Below, piece by piece: positions 10,157-19,677 of a DNA stretch of 64,000 nt. The notes below the pieces were generated by a model. It saw only the letters and a list, made by a program, of their open reading frames with translations. It did not search any database and was not told where the DNA came from. The stretch covers positions 248,001-312,000 of the forward strand of contig JAIORA010000034.1 of NCBI GenBank assembly GCA_021108375.1, read 5' to 3'. The DNA comes from Anaerohalosphaeraceae bacterium (GTDB lineage: Bacteria > Planctomycetota > Phycisphaerae > Sedimentisphaerales > UBA12454). The translations under genes and the position numbers were made by a program. Each line of letters starts with the position of its first letter. The first letter of the stretch is position 1.

Positions 10157-11248
10157 ATGAGCAATTCAAAGCAAAGAGTATTGAATGCTGTAAACCATAA
10201 AAAGTATGACAAAATACCGATTGATTTTTGGTCAACAAAGGAAACTGATGACAAGCTGCTCAGGCATTTTGGTTTAAACAACAGAACCCAATTGCTGGAC
10301 AAATTTGATGTTGACATCGTTTTCATTGAGGGTCCTGAATATATCGGCCCTGCTTTGAAGCAATATCCCGACCGAAGCAGCAATGACATCTGGGGTGTCA
10401 GGAGAAAAACTTGCTATACTGGAGAGGCTGAGAAAAAACAGAGCTATAAAACCGTTGTTAACTCGCCGTTAAGAGATGCAAAAACGGTAGATGAGGTTCT
10501 AAGTTATGCTAATTGGCCAAGTCCTGAGGATTATGATTACAGCGTTATCAGGCAGCAGTGTGCTGATGTCGGAGATAGAGCGGTTTTCTTTATGGGCGAT
10601 AGGCTTAATCGCATTGCCCAGCTAAAGCCTGCTATGTACCTGCGTAGTATGGAGCAAATCTTAATGGATTCAGCACTGAACCCTGATATTTTCAAAGCAA
10701 TCATTGATAAAGTATCGAGTTTTTATAATGAGTATTTAACGAAAATTTTAACCGCTGCCGAGGGTATGATTGATGTTGTGGTAACAGGCGATGATTTTGG
10801 TACTCAAAACGGCTTGATTATTTCAAAGCAGATGTGGCGAGAGTATCTGTATCCTGGTTTTAAGAAATTTATAGACATTAGCCATTCTTTTGACATTCCG
10901 GTAATGCATCATACCTGCGGCGGAATTTACGAAATAATTGACGATATGATTGAAGCCGGTCTGGATGTGCTTAATCCATTACAGCCCAATACCTTTGGAA
11001 TGGATTTTGAGAAGATCAAATCGGAATTTGGTGATAGAATCTGTTTCCACGGCGGAATCAGTCTTCAGACGAATTTGCCGTTCGGCTCGCCGGAAGATGT
11101 TAAAGCTGAAGTCAAAGAAACCCTTGCCGCTCTTGGCAAGGATACCGGCTATATTGCCTGCACTGCTCATAATCTTCAGGCTGATGTCCCGGTTGAGAAC
11201 ATACTGGCGCTTTTCGAAGCATACAGGCAGTATTGTTGTGATATTTAG
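10157..11248 (+). CDS. Uroporphyrinogen decarboxylase-superfamily protein (MtaA/CmuA-type methyltransferase-like)
   Basis: 363 residues with the URO-D barrel: an N-terminal SNSKQRVLNAVNHKKYDKIP segment, then DVVVTGDDFGTQ, MHHTCGGI (a His-x-Cys type metal-site motif typical of the corrinoid methyltransferase branch), LNPLQPN and FHGGISLQ near the C-terminus. Genuine HemE is not expected here: the HemE N-terminal substrate-binding arginines are not apparent and no other haem gene is nearby. Members of this branch transfer methyl groups to or from corrinoid or thiol acceptors, and many are encoded beside glycosidases. It lies 12 bp after the PHP gene and before a phosphate-transport pair. A role in removing O-methyl groups from sugars is inference only. 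Confidence 0.7.
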   Translation: MSNSKQRVLNAVNHKKYDKIPIDFWSTKETDDKLLRHFGLNNRTQLLDKFDVDIVFIEGPEYIGPALKQYPDRSSNDIWGVRRKTCYTGEAEKKQSYKTVVNSPLRDAKTVDEVLSYANWPSPEDYDYSVIRQQCADVGDRAVFFMGDRLNRIAQLKPAMYLRSMEQILMDSALNPDIFKAIIDKVSSFYNEYLTKILTAAEGMIDVVVTGDDFGTQNGLIISKQMWREYLYPGFKKFIDISHSFDIPVMHHTCGGIYEIIDDMIEAGLDVLNPLQPNTFGMDFEKIKSEFGDRICFHGGISLQTNLPFGSPEDVKAEVKETLAALGKDTGYIACTAHNLQADVPVENILALFEAYRQYCCDI

Positions 11249-11276
11249 AATAAAAAATTCTTTGGAAGGATAAAAA

Positions 11277-11921
11277 ATGTTTTTTGTAAATAAGCAAAAA
11301 AAGATTGAAACACAAATAGCTCAATACAATCGACAGGTTGCCAATTGTATGGATGTTTTCAGGCAAGCCCTGCAACAATACTGCGACAATTTTGACAGAG
11401 AAGCAATAAAGGCCAGTTTTGAAAAAGTACACAAAGCCGAGAGTTTGGCCGACGATATTCGGCAGGACATCGAAGTTGTTATGTATTCCAAGGCATTATT
11501 TCCAGAGTCTCGCGGAGACATTCTCAATTTACTCGAAACGATGGATAAAGTGCCAAACCAGGCCGAGGCCGTTGTGCATATGATATGGAATCAGTATATA
11601 TCTATTCCGAAAGAGTTTCATTCCGAAATAATACAACTTGTTGATATATGTTGTCGATGTATTGACGCAATGCTGGAAGCTGCTGGCAAATTATTCACAA
11701 ACTTTACTAATGCCACCGTTGCTGTGGGCAAAATCGATGAGCTTGAAAGCGAGGCGGACCGCATAGAGGCCAGTCTTATCGAGAAGATATTTTCTACCCA
11801 GCCGGACTCAATAGACAAACTGCTTTTGCGTGATTTAGTAAAGAATATTGCCGGTATTAGTGACAGAGCAGAAAACGCGGGCGATAGAATTCGTATTATA
11901 ATCGCAAAGAGGAGCGTTTAA
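11277..11921 (+). CDS. DUF47 / PhoU-like phosphate transport regulator
   Basis: 214 residues, nearly all alpha-helical, with the PhoU/DUF47 (TIGR00153) pattern: two three-helix bundles with acidic metal-binding motifs such as HKAESLADDIRQDIE (about 46-60) and DELESEADRIEASL (about 150-163). The family is regularly encoded directly upstream of PiT-type transporters and is thought to modulate phosphate uptake. Here the PiT gene begins 1 bp after this stop codon, so the two are translationally coupled. An AAGGA ribosome site precedes the start. Confidence 0.85.
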   Translation: MFFVNKQKKIETQIAQYNRQVANCMDVFRQALQQYCDNFDREAIKASFEKVHKAESLADDIRQDIEVVMYSKALFPESRGDILNLLETMDKVPNQAEAVVHMIWNQYISIPKEFHSEIIQLVDICCRCIDAMLEAAGKLFTNFTNATVAVGKIDELESEADRIEASLIEKIFSTQPDSIDKLLLRDLVKNIAGISDRAENAGDRIRIIIAKRSV

Positions 11922-11922
11922 T

Positions 11923-12861
11923 ATGTTACCTTTGACTGGTGGATTATATTTAGGCTGGGCTCTTGGTGCAAATGATGCCGCGAATGTTTTCGGCACAGCG
12001 GTTGCCTCTCGCATAATTACTTTCCGAAAGGCCTGTATCCTCTGTTCAGTTTCGATAATTCTCGGAGCGATGCTGCAGGGCGGGGCTGGAATACACACTC
12101 TTAGCGGCCTTACAGAACAAACGACGATGACTCTGCTTATCATATCTATATCGGCGGCTTTTACTGTAACACTTATGACAACAATGTCTTTGCCAATCAG
12201 TACATCACAGGCTGTCGTGGGCGCGATAGCCGGCATAGGATTAGCGACCAACACGATGAACTGGAGTGGACTGACAAAAATTATTACCTGTTGGGTAGTT
12301 ACGCCCGTTGGCGCAATGTTTTTTTCCTGTATTATTTATAGGCTGCTCGCTGCGCTTATCAAATATGTGCCTATGAGCATATTGACCCGTGACAAAATCC
12401 TTTGGAGCGGCCTGCTTATTGTTGGAACGTATGGCTCATACGCTCTTGGTGCGAATAATGTTGCCAACGCCACGGGCATATTTTCCGGCCAGTTAGCGGG
12501 CATATCTGACAGCCAGTTAGCTCTTTTTGGGGGTGTAGCTATTGCCGTCGGAGTTTTAACTTATAGCAAACGGGTTATGATGGCAGTCGGGTCTGGTATA
12601 ATGCCGCTTGATGCGTTCACCGCTTTTACGGCTGTTGCCTCGATGGCAGTTACGGTGCATATTTTCGCAGTAATTGGCGTGCCGGTCAGTACCAGTCAGG
12701 CGATTGTTGGTTCAATAATCGGCATAGGTATGATAAGAGGCACACACGCGATTAAATTTGGTGTTTTGCGCAATATCGCTATGGGCTGGTTTCTTACGCC
12801 GGTAATTTCATTGATATTATCAGCTGCCAGTTACGCTGTTTTGGTAAATGCGAAATTTTAA
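11923..12861 (+). CDS. PiT-family inorganic phosphate transporter
   Basis: 312 residues with about nine to ten hydrophobic helices. It carries the duplicated PiT signature: GANDAANVFG at residues 15-24 and LGANNVANATG about 155 residues later. The matching half-repeat ends PISTSQAVVGAIAGIG and PVSTSQAIVGSIIGIG are both present. It is expected to import phosphate by cation symport across the cytoplasmic membrane and is paired with the DUF47 gene before it. It is at the short end of the family, lacking the large central cytoplasmic loop of PitA. A partial copy of a dispersed palindrome follows directly after the stop. Confidence 0.9.
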   Translation: MLPLTGGLYLGWALGANDAANVFGTAVASRIITFRKACILCSVSIILGAMLQGGAGIHTLSGLTEQTTMTLLIISISAAFTVTLMTTMSLPISTSQAVVGAIAGIGLATNTMNWSGLTKIITCWVVTPVGAMFFSCIIYRLLAALIKYVPMSILTRDKILWSGLLIVGTYGSYALGANNVANATGIFSGQLAGISDSQLALFGGVAIAVGVLTYSKRVMMAVGSGIMPLDAFTAFTAVASMAVTVHIFAVIGVPVSTSQAIVGSIIGIGMIRGTHAIKFGVLRNIAMGWFLTPVISLILSAASYAVLVNAKF

Positions 12862-12862
12862 A

Positions 12863-12890
12863 AGCCGAGCCGGGTAACCGGCCGGAACGG
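12863..12890. repeat. Dispersed palindrome, GCCGAGCCG family (variant copy)
   Basis: The short stem GCCGG/CCGGC around GTAA lies immediately after the PiT stop. The flanks GCCGAGCCG and GGCCGGAA match the elements at 34225-34252 and 61471-61497, which carry GCGGAAGCG in the middle. The stem or loop has changed while the flanks are kept. Confidence 0.55.
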
Positions 12891-12913
12891 ATACTTTCGC
12901 AAAACGATTGTAG

Positions 12914-12949
12914 AAAACAAAAGCCTGCAACTCTATGTGAATTGCAGGC
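12914..12949 (-). terminator. Rho-independent terminator of tRNA-Tyr
   Basis: On the minus strand an 8-bp perfect stem (12942-12949 pairs with 12923-12930, TTGCAGGC/GCCTGCAA) starts 3 bp after the tRNA 3' end and is followed by the T-rich tract TTTTGTTTT (12914-12922). Confidence 0.8.
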
Positions 12950-12952
12950 AAA

Positions 12953-13035
12953 TGGGCCGGGCTGGATTTGAACCAGCGTAAGCTCACGCTAACGGGTTTA
13001 CAGCCCGTTCCCTTTAGCCACTCGGGCACCGACCC
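12953..13035 (-). tRNA. tRNA-Tyr (anticodon GTA)
   Basis: An 83-nt class II tRNA on the minus strand. The acceptor stem GGGTCGG (13029-13035) pairs with CCGGCCC, with one G-U pair; the discriminator is A. The anticodon stem ACGGG/CCCGT encloses the loop CTGTAAA, with anticodon GTA. A long variable arm is present (stem AGCGTGAG/CTTACGCT type), and the T-arm contains GGTTCAAATCC. The CCA end is not encoded. It lies just downstream of trpB with a terminator on each side, so it is probably an independent transcript. Confidence 0.95.
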
Positions 13036-13048
13036 AATCAATAAAACA

Positions 13049-13080
13049 TTGAAAACCCTGAATTTTACTCAAAATTCGGG
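13049..13080 (-). terminator. Terminator of the metK-uxaC-trpB unit
   Basis: On the minus strand, CCCGAATTTT and AAAATTCAGGG form a stem around GAGT (13056-13080), followed by TTTTCAATGTTTT. It is about 55 bp beyond the trpB stop. Confidence 0.7.
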
Positions 13081-13135
13081 ACAATTCAAGTTAAAAACCT
13101 GTTTTTTGGCAATTTCGGTCAAAAATCGATTATTC

Positions 13136-14524
13136 CTACCACTTGCCGCTTTTCTCAGTCGAAGGCTTTGGCAGGCCGTCTAGAACAGAGGTGGACTTTT
13201 TAAGGGCCTCTTCCGGCAGCTCGTAGTCGTGCAGTTTGCCGTTAATGTACGCGTCGTAACCGGTTAAGTCCATCAGGCCGTGTCCGCTGTAATTGAAAAT
13301 TATGACCTTTTCCTTGCCTTCTTCTCTGGCTTTTATGGCTTCTTCGATTGTCGCAGCTATTGCGTGGCTTGTTTCCGGAGCACAAATAAACCCTTCGGTT
13401 TTTGCCCATATCATAGCTGATTCGTAGCATTTGAGCTGGTGGTAGGATTTAGGATTCATCAGTCCTTCAACGACAGCCTGGCAGACGAGTGGTGCCATGC
13501 CGTGGTATCGCAGGCCGCCTGCGTGAATCGGCTCCGGCACGAAAGCGTGGCCGAGAGTGTGCATTGCAAGCAGTGGGGTCATACAAGCTGTATCGCCGTG
13601 GTCGTAGGCAAATTCGCCCCGTGTTATTGTCGGGCAGGCTTTTGGTTCGACTGGAATGATTTCAATGTTCTCTCCGTTAATTTTGTCCTGAACAAATGGA
13701 AACGCCAGTCCTGCGAAATTGCTTCCGCCGCCAGCACAGCCGATAACGATGTCAGGCTTTTTAACGCCCACCATCTCAAGTTGCTTCTTAGCTTCAAGGC
13801 CTATAATTGATTGATGGAGCATAACGTGGTTTAGTACGCTGCCCAGTGAATAACGCGTTTTGCCTGTCGTATCCCTGACGGTCTCTTCGATAGCCTCTGA
13901 AATAGCGATGCCAAGAGCGCCGGGAGTGTCGGGCATTTCTTTGAGTATCTTCCTGCCGATTTCGGTTTCGTTGCTGGGACTGGCTACGCACTTAGCACCC
14001 CAGGTTTCCATCATAATTTTTCGGAACGGCTTCTGGTCGAAGCTGATTCTTACCATATATACTTTGCATTTGAGGTCGAACAACTGGCACGCAAATGCCA
14101 GCGCGCTGCCCCATTGGCCTGCACCGGTTTCGGTTGTGATTTTCTTTATGCCGAATTCCTTATTATAGTAGGCCTGGGCGACAGCGGTGTTTGGCTTATG
14201 GCTGCCGGGAGGGCTGGTGCTTTCGTCCTTATAGTATATTTTTGCGGGAGTTTTGAGGAATCGCTCAAGGTAAACGGCTCTTCGCAGTGGGGCCGGCCGC
14301 CAGCGATAAAGTATATCGAGGATTGGCTCCGGAATATCTATCCATCGTTCGGTGCTAACTTCCTGCTCGATAATGTTCATCGGGAATACCGGTGCGAGCA
14401 TATCAGGCGTAATGGGTTTTCCGTCCGGGCCTAATGGCGGCTGCAGGGGGGTTGGCAGGTCTGCGGCCAGATTGTACCACCGTTTTGGGATGTCCTTTTC
14501 ATTGAGCAGTATTTTTCTATCCAT
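13136..14524 (-). CDS. trpB: Tryptophan synthase beta chain, TrpB2 type
   Basis: 462 residues. It is longer than canonical TrpB1 (about 390-400), with the N-terminal extension typical of TrpB2. The PLP lysine lies in GSHKPN (Lys110), the catalytic glutamate in TETGAGQWG (131-139), and the phosphate-binding glycines in GCAGGGSNF. It condenses indole with serine. TrpB2 enzymes are often encoded away from trpA, as here, and may salvage free indole or work with serine or threonine. The start is supported by AAAGGAG 8 nt upstream. It is the last gene of a minus-strand run metK-uxaC-trpB (37 bp after uxaC), an assortment with no shared pathway. Confidence 0.92.
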   Translation of the reverse strand: MDRKILLNEKDIPKRWYNLAADLPTPLQPPLGPDGKPITPDMLAPVFPMNIIEQEVSTERWIDIPEPILDILYRWRPAPLRRAVYLERFLKTPAKIYYKDESTSPPGSHKPNTAVAQAYYNKEFGIKKITTETGAGQWGSALAFACQLFDLKCKVYMVRISFDQKPFRKIMMETWGAKCVASPSNETEIGRKILKEMPDTPGALGIAISEAIEETVRDTTGKTRYSLGSVLNHVMLHQSIIGLEAKKQLEMVGVKKPDIVIGCAGGGSNFAGLAFPFVQDKINGENIEIIPVEPKACPTITRGEFAYDHGDTACMTPLLAMHTLGHAFVPEPIHAGGLRYHGMAPLVCQAVVEGLMNPKSYHQLKCYESAMIWAKTEGFICAPETSHAIAATIEEAIKAREEGKEKVIIFNYSGHGLMDLTGYDAYINGKLHDYELPEEALKKSTSVLDGLPKPSTEKSGKW

Positions 14525-14561
14525 TTTTTTACTCCTTTAAATTATTATCGTCGTCATTTCC

Positions 14562-15971
14562 CTAATCAATGTCCATATCGAAATAATTCACAGCGTTATT
14601 GTAGGATATATCTTCGACCATCTGCCCCAGCAACGGCATATCTGCCGGAATTTCGCCATTTTCGACATCTTCGCCGAGTATGTTGCATAATATTCTGCGG
14701 AAATACTCGTGTCTTGGATACGACAGAAAGCTTCGTGAATCTGTGAGCATTCCGACGAATCTGCTAAGCAGTCCGAGATTGCTAAGGGCGTTCATCTGCT
14801 TTTTCATACCATCTTTCTGGTCGAGGAACCACCAGCCTGAGCCGTACTGTATTTTGCCCGGAACTGAGCCGTCCTGAAAATTTCCAGCCATCGTTGCCAG
14901 CACTTCGTTGTCGCGTGGGTTGAGATTGTATAGTATGGTTTTCGGCAGCTTGTTCTGCGAATCGAGTCTGTCGAGGAATTTCGACAGTGATTCGGCGATT
15001 TGTAAATCGTGTATAGAATCGAAGCCCGTGTCCGGGCCGAGTGCTTTGAAGAGTCTTGAGTTATTGTTTCTCAAAGCACCCATATGGAGTTGCATAATCC
15101 AGTCCTTCTCAGCGTCCATAATACCAAATTCAACCATCATTGCCGATTTGAATTTCAGGACATCGGAATTGTCGGGCTGATGACCCTTTCTCATTTTGGC
15201 AAATATCTTTTCTATCTCGCCGGCGGTATAGTCCTCTGCACAAACATCGGTTACTCCGCGGTCGCTTAGCCGACATCCGTGCTGATGGAAAAAGTCGTGT
15301 CTTTTCCGCAGAGCCTGAAGATAACTTTCAAAGTTTTTAATATCAATATCCGCAACTTCTGCCAGTTTGTCGAGCCATTGGTTCAGGCTTGCTGCGTCCT
15401 CAGCGGCCATTCCCTTATCAGGCCGCCACGTTGGATATACCTTTACTTCGAAACCATCGTCAGCAATTTTTTTATGATGCGACAAATCGTCAACAGGGTC
15501 ATCGGTAGTGCAGACAACCTTGACGTTCATCTGTTTCATAATTCCCCGGGGACTGAAATTCGGCTCTGCGAGTTTTTCGTTGCACTGAGCGTAAATTTCA
15601 CTTGCAGTATCGCCATTTAGAACCTTGCCAGTAATGCCGAAAGGCCTTTTCAGTTCCAGGTGCGTCCAGTGGTAGAGTGGGTTGCGAAGACAGCAGGGTA
15701 CTGTTTGCGCCCACTTTTCAAACTTTTCCCAATCGGAGGCATCGCCGGTACAATACTTTTCATTGACACCGTTGGTCCTCATTGCCCGCCATTTATAATG
15801 GTCGCCATAGAGCCAGATTTGAGTCATATTCTCAAAATTCTTATCCTCGGCAATCTGTTCAGGCGGAAGATGGCAGTGATAATCATACACCGGCATCTTT
15901 GCCGCGTGTTCGTGATATAGTTTTTTTGCGGTCTTGCTTTGCAGTAAAAAATCTTCGTTCATAAAATGCAT
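14562..15971 (-). CDS. uxaC: Glucuronate/galacturonate isomerase
   Basis: 469 residues, the usual UxaC length. It interconverts D-glucuronate with fructuronate and D-galacturonate with tagaturonate, the first cytoplasmic step of uronic acid catabolism. Amidohydrolase-type features are [14 protein letters not shown] near residue 30, [15 protein letters not shown] near 155, and a C-terminal [19 protein letters not shown] second ATG nine nt downstream (15962) is an alternative start. It lies between metK (25 bp upstream) and trpB. It fits the pectate lyase at 31.7 kb, which would yield unsaturated galacturonides. Confidence 0.93.
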   Translation of the reverse strand: MHFMNEDFLLQSKTAKKLYHEHAAKMPVYDYHCHLPPEQIAEDKNFENMTQIWLYGDHYKWRAMRTNGVNEKYCTGDASDWEKFEKWAQTVPCCLRNPLYHWTHLELKRPFGITGKVLNGDTASEIYAQCNEKLAEPNFSPRGIMKQMNVKVVCTTDDPVDDLSHHKKIADDGFEVKVYPTWRPDKGMAAEDAASLNQWLDKLAEVADIDIKNFESYLQALRKRHDFFHQHGCRLSDRGVTDVCAEDYTAGEIEKIFAKMRKGHQPDNSDVLKFKSAMMVEFGIMDAEKDWIMQLHMGALRNNNSRLFKALGPDTGFDSIHDLQIAESLSKFLDRLDSQNKLPKTILYNLNPRDNEVLATMAGNFQDGSVPGKIQYGSGWWFLDQKDGMKKQMNALSNLGLLSRFVGMLTDSRSFLSYPRHEYFRRILCNILGEDVENGEIPADMPLLGQMVEDISYNNAVNYFDMDID

Positions 15972-15996
15972 ATTTTGTTATTTTCCGTTTTCTAAA

Positions 15997-17220
15997 TTAT
16001 CGTTTTTTTCTGATTTGGCCCAGCCCAACTGCTTTGCGGAGCTTGTTGACCATATCGGTTTTTTCCCATACGAAATCTTCGCCGCCTCTACCGAAATGAC
16101 CATCCGAAGATGTCTGGGTATAGATGGGCCTTTTGAGTTTAAGGTGCTTTATGATTCCCTTGGGTGTCAGCGGGAATACTTTTCTGACGGCCTCTGCGAT
16201 GAGTTTTTCGCTCACTTTCGCGGTACCTTCTGTGTCAACAAGTACCGAAATTGGCTCGGCTACGCCGATAGCATACGAGAGCTGAATTTCGCAGGCATCG
16301 GCTAAGTCCGCGGCAACGATGTTCTTGGCGACATATCTTGCCATATAGCTTGCAGAACGGTCAACTTTTGAGGGGTCCTTGCCGCTGAAAGCTCCGCCGC
16401 CGTGACAGCCGCGTCCGCCGTAAGTATCGACGATGATTTTTCTGCCAGTCAGGCCGCAATCGCCCTTAGGGCCGCCGACAACGAATCTGCCCGTTGGGTT
16501 GACGTGGTAAATGGTATTTTTGTCCACCAGCCTTTTCGGCAGGCAGGGCATTATTACTTTTTTAATGATTTCGTTCTGGAGTTTTTTGTAGGATATATCG
16601 TCTGAGTGCTGAGTCGATATAACCACAGTGTGAATTCTTACCGGCTTGCCATTTTTGTATTCGACGGTAACCTGGCTTTTGCCGTCCGGTCTGAGCCAAG
16701 GCAGTTGTTTGTTTTGTCTTAGTTTTGTCAGTCTTCGTGTTAAGAGGTGTGCCAGGTGGATAGGCATCGGCATAAGAACTTTTGTTTCTTTGCAGGCAAA
16801 GCCGAACATAATGCCCTGGTCGCCGGCACCTTGTTCTTTGTGCAGTCCTGAACCTTCGGTTACGCCCTGCGAGATGTCCGGGCTTTGCTTATCCAGTGCG
16901 GATATTACCGAGCAATTATCACAATCGAATCCGATTGTCGGGTCGGTGTAGCCGATTTCCCTTATCGCTTTGCGAACCGTTTCCGGGATGTCAACGATTG
17001 CGTTGGAAGTGATTTCTCCGGCCACGATTGCCATACCGGTCGTAACCATTGTTTCACAGGCGACTCGGCTGTTTGGGTCCTGAGCGAGCATCGCATCGAG
17101 AATAGAATCCGAAATTCTGTCGGCAACCTTGTCGGGATGCCCCATTGTTACAGATTCGCTGGTGAACAGGGTGTTGTTATTGTCGCAATTTGTATTGCCT
17201 TGTTTGTACTTCTTTGCCAT
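15997..17220 (-). CDS. metK: S-adenosylmethionine synthetase
   Basis: 407 residues. It makes SAM from methionine and ATP. Family motifs are present: [19 protein letters not shown] (N-terminal ATP site), [12 protein letters not shown], and the P-loop-like [18 protein letters not shown] good GAGG ribosome site lies 8 nt before the ATG. The 60-bp leader contains the terminator of the upstream DUF547 gene and no room for a SAM riboswitch. It is first in the metK-uxaC-trpB run. Confidence 0.97.
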   Translation of the reverse strand: MAKKYKQGNTNCDNNNTLFTSESVTMGHPDKVADRISDSILDAMLAQDPNSRVACETMVTTGMAIVAGEITSNAIVDIPETVRKAIREIGYTDPTIGFDCDNCSVISALDKQSPDISQGVTEGSGLHKEQGAGDQGIMFGFACKETKVLMPMPIHLAHLLTRRLTKLRQNKQLPWLRPDGKSQVTVEYKNGKPVRIHTVVISTQHSDDISYKKLQNEIIKKVIMPCLPKRLVDKNTIYHVNPTGRFVVGGPKGDCGLTGRKIIVDTYGGRGCHGGGAFSGKDPSKVDRSASYMARYVAKNIVAADLADACEIQLSYAIGVAEPISVLVDTEGTAKVSEKLIAEAVRKVFPLTPKGIIKHLKLKRPIYTQTSSDGHFGRGGEDFVWEKTDMVNKLRKAVGLGQIRKKR

Positions 17221-17245
17221 TGGTAATACCTCTGAAATTATGTTA

Positions 17246-17282
17246 GAAAAAGTTAGAAAAGCATAAGGAAATCCTTATGCTT
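17246..17282 (-). terminator. Terminator between the DUF547 gene and metK
   Basis: On the minus strand an 11-bp perfect stem (AAGCATAAGGA/TCCTTATGCTT, 17259-17269 and 17272-17282) reaches into the DUF547 stop codon and is followed by TTTTCTAACTTTTT. A direct repeat GTTAGAAAA lies in the tail on the plus strand. Confidence 0.75.
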
Positions 17283-18214
17283 TATTTGTCCGGTGCTTCG
17301 TTAAGAGCCCAGTTATATTTTATATATTCGATAGAATATACTTTCCGTTTGAGCAGGTCGGCATTAGCAGCGGAAATATATTTGGTAACAAAATTCAAAA
17401 ATGCTCTGGACGGCCGGTCATACTCACGGAACATTTTTTTTGAGCCGTAGAGCTTTACGAAAGATTCCTCCCGCCATTTATACATTTTGAGTATAGCAGT
17501 CAGTTTTACTGTACTGTTCGTCGTGTCTATCTCAAAAGCCTTTTCTTTCGCGAAGAAAGCCTTAGTCTGGCTGTTGAGTTGTTTTTCGATTAGCTTGCCG
17601 ACATAAGGCTCGTTTCTCAGAGTCGCTCCACTGATGGTTCCATTGCTGATAGCAAAGCAGCTTCCGGCTTCTTCAAATCTGCCGAGCAGAATGTCCCTTT
17701 CGATTTCATTGAGCGTATATTGCAGGCCCATTATATCAAAATAAGTTTTATCCCTGAGGCCGCTAATGTGCATTATGCTGTTGGCTGGATAGAACAGCAA
17801 TTTGAACCTTGATGGTTTTATGGGATAATGTTCCACAATGCCGCTGAGCGTGCAGATGTTGTAGGCATTTATCCAGAAAGCAATTTTATCATTTTTGGAC
17901 CAGGTCATATATATCTCTGGTTTCAAATCACGCAGCTTGTTGGCGGCACTGTTAAGTTCCAGCCGCATTCTGCGAAGTTTGGGGTAGTTGACAAGCCCAT
18001 TGTCGTTAACGTAGGTCTTAAGCAGTTCGGCAAAGCCAAGGTTGAAAGCGTCGCCGGAAATATAGTTGCTATACGGCACATTGGGGCCTTCCACGATACT
18101 GATTAAATCTTCGTTTGCGAGCCTATTCGGTTCCTTCCGGCCGGGACCGCTGCCTGCCAGCGCAGTCAATGAAACTGCCGTAACGATAACGAATACATAT
18201 AAGGTACGTTTCAT
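17282..18214 (-). CDS. DUF547-domain exported protein
   Basis: 310 residues with a signal peptide (MKRTLYVFVIVTAVSLTALAG). The DUF547 core is recognisable from NDKIAFWINAYNICTLSGIVEHYP-type sequence (about 110-133), FDIMGLQYTLNEIE and TLRNEPY. The segment that in most DUF547 proteins reads like HFAL-x-C-x-x-x-SCPPL here reads CFAISNGTISGATLR, so the usual His and Cys positions are changed. The molecular function of the family is unknown. A terminator at its 3' end and a good promoter (18299-18327) make it a single-gene transcript. Confidence 0.75.
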   Translation of the reverse strand: MKRTLYVFVIVTAVSLTALAGSGPGRKEPNRLANEDLISIVEGPNVPYSNYISGDAFNLGFAELLKTYVNDNGLVNYPKLRRMRLELNSAANKLRDLKPEIYMTWSKNDKIAFWINAYNICTLSGIVEHYPIKPSRFKLLFYPANSIMHISGLRDKTYFDIMGLQYTLNEIERDILLGRFEEAGSCFAISNGTISGATLRNEPYVGKLIEKQLNSQTKAFFAKEKAFEIDTTNSTVKLTAILKMYKWREESFVKLYGSKKMFREYDRPSRAFLNFVTKYISAANADLLKRKVYSIEYIKYNWALNEAPDK

Positions 18215-18298
18215 ATTGCCGTAATCCTGAAGATGTTATTGCTGTTTTGTTAAGAAACATTTTAGTTTACCGATTTTGCATATAATTACCAGCCCAAA

Positions 18299-18327
18299 AT
18301 TATATCAAATTACACAGTTGTGTACAA
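18299..18327 (-). promoter_or_regulatory. Sigma70-type promoter for the DUF547 gene
   Basis: On the minus strand TTGTAC (18322-18327), a 17-bp spacer and a perfect TATAAT (18299-18304). It lies about 85 bp upstream of the ATG in the divergent intergenic region 18215-18518. Confidence 0.6.
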
Positions 18328-18426
18328 CAATAAGAATGGTTCGCATCAGGATTTTGATAGCAAGTGCAAAACGGTCGAATCTTATTTCGACAATAGTGGT
18401 AAAATAGGAAAGGTTCTCGTTTTGGC

Positions 18427-18455
18427 TTGACATAAAGGTCTTGTTGGTTTAACGT
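18427..18455 (+). promoter_or_regulatory. Possible promoter for the 18.5-27.5 kb operon
   Basis: A perfect TTGACA (18427-18432), then a 17-bp spacer and a weak TAACGT -10. Apart from the two divergent promoters I see nothing else in the intergenic region 18215-18518. Confidence 0.35.
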
Positions 18456-18518
18456 TACCGTAGTTGCCAAACCCGTTGGTATTTACGATATTTTGTTATG
18501 TATTTCAGGCAGAGAGCT

Positions 18519-19634
18519 ATGGATGAAAAATATAAGTCGAAATCGCTGGCTATCGCCGTTTTGTTCGTTCTGATAATGTCGCCATTGGTTTTTGCAGCCA
18601 ATACTGCCCGAATTGACGTTGTGAGAGCTAAACAGATTCTCAGCGACCAGGACACAGAGGTTATTGAGGATTTTGTTTTCGACGCGTTTACCGAGTTTCT
18701 GGCAGTTGAGGATTTTTCCACAATCGCCTCGGTTCGTATTCAGATAGTCAGCCGAAGCGTCTCAGAGCAGGAAGCGGGGCAGATTCAGTACGGCCCGCGT
18801 TTCTTCTTTGCTGTCCAAAAACAGATATCTGAAATTTCCGGCAAAATCAAAGCGATGCCGGTATCTGTCCGCAAGAGTATGTTGAGTATGAACCTGATGA
18901 TTATTATCAGCGATTTAGCTAACGTGGAAATTGCGATGATGGCACTTGATTATGTTGACAGCGAAGATTTGATGACCCGCTACTGGGCCGTGAATACTTT
19001 TGCCAATCCCAGCTTAATCGCTCAGCTTAATTTAGATTATTCTTCAAATACCAAAATTACCCAGAAACTTAAGAGTCGCAGTTTGCAGGAAGAGTCTCTG
19101 GACGTAATGAAAAAACTTGCTGCCTTTGCCGCTGCTGTAATGCACCCCGAAGCAGTGCAGATTCTTACCACCATAGCTGATAAACGGATAGCTTCTTATA
19201 ATAGCTGGCTTGTCTCCAGGGAGATGGCAGATTCTGAAATTCTTGATTCGCTGGCTGATAAGATAGAAGCTGACCCGGACAGTAAGGCTGCCGCGGGCAG
19301 GAGCTTTGCGCTGCTGTATTCAGCGATTATTCAGCGATATATATTTGGCAATGAGGTGCTTTCAGATGCCCGGAAGAAGGATTTGAAATCTGTTATCGCA
19401 CAAAGTGAGAAGTATTTGCCTAAGCTGCTTGGCAGTTGGCAGGCGAAATTGAAAAGGGCGGTCGAAAAGGGGGCGATGGACACACTGTTGGCTGAGCACA
19501 ATTCGCTTTTTGGAACACCTACAACTCTTGGAAAGTTGCCGGAAGCTCTTGGTTTCGATTACGGTAAGGCACCTGATGGCTCGCCAAAAACAGCTCCGCC
19601 GGCACTGCCAAAGCCACCAAAATCGATTAAATAA
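18519..19634 (+). CDS. Exported helical protein of unknown function
   Basis: 371 residues from ATG 18519, which has AGAGAG just upstream; an in-frame ATG at 18498 has no ribosome site. A signal peptide (SLAIAVLFVLIMSPLVFAA) is followed by a predominantly alpha-helical, HEAT-like body and a Pro/Lys-rich tail ending PALPKPPKSIK. I recognise no family. It lies 43 bp upstream of the first binding protein of the ABC operon and may be co-transcribed with it. No catalytic motif is visible. Confidence 0.6.
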   Translation: MDEKYKSKSLAIAVLFVLIMSPLVFAANTARIDVVRAKQILSDQDTEVIEDFVFDAFTEFLAVEDFSTIASVRIQIVSRSVSEQEAGQIQYGPRFFFAVQKQISEISGKIKAMPVSVRKSMLSMNLMIIISDLANVEIAMMALDYVDSEDLMTRYWAVNTFANPSLIAQLNLDYSSNTKITQKLKSRSLQEESLDVMKKLAAFAAAVMHPEAVQILTTIADKRIASYNSWLVSREMADSEILDSLADKIEADPDSKAAAGRSFALLYSAIIQRYIFGNEVLSDARKKDLKSVIAQSEKYLPKLLGSWQAKLKRAVEKGAMDTLLAEHNSLFGTPTTLGKLPEALGFDYGKAPDGSPKTAPPALPKPPKSIK

Positions 19635-19677
19635 TTAGAACCGTATATTCCCAGACAAACATGGAGGTTTGACGAAA

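Noticed and set aside
12820-13041. Minus-strand frame of 73 codons (SVPEWLKGTGCKPV...)
   Set aside because: It is a read-through of the tRNA-Tyr gene, a classic false protein.
17221-17281. Possible SAM riboswitch before metK
   Set aside because: The leader is only about 60 bp and is occupied by the DUF547 terminator and the ribosome site.
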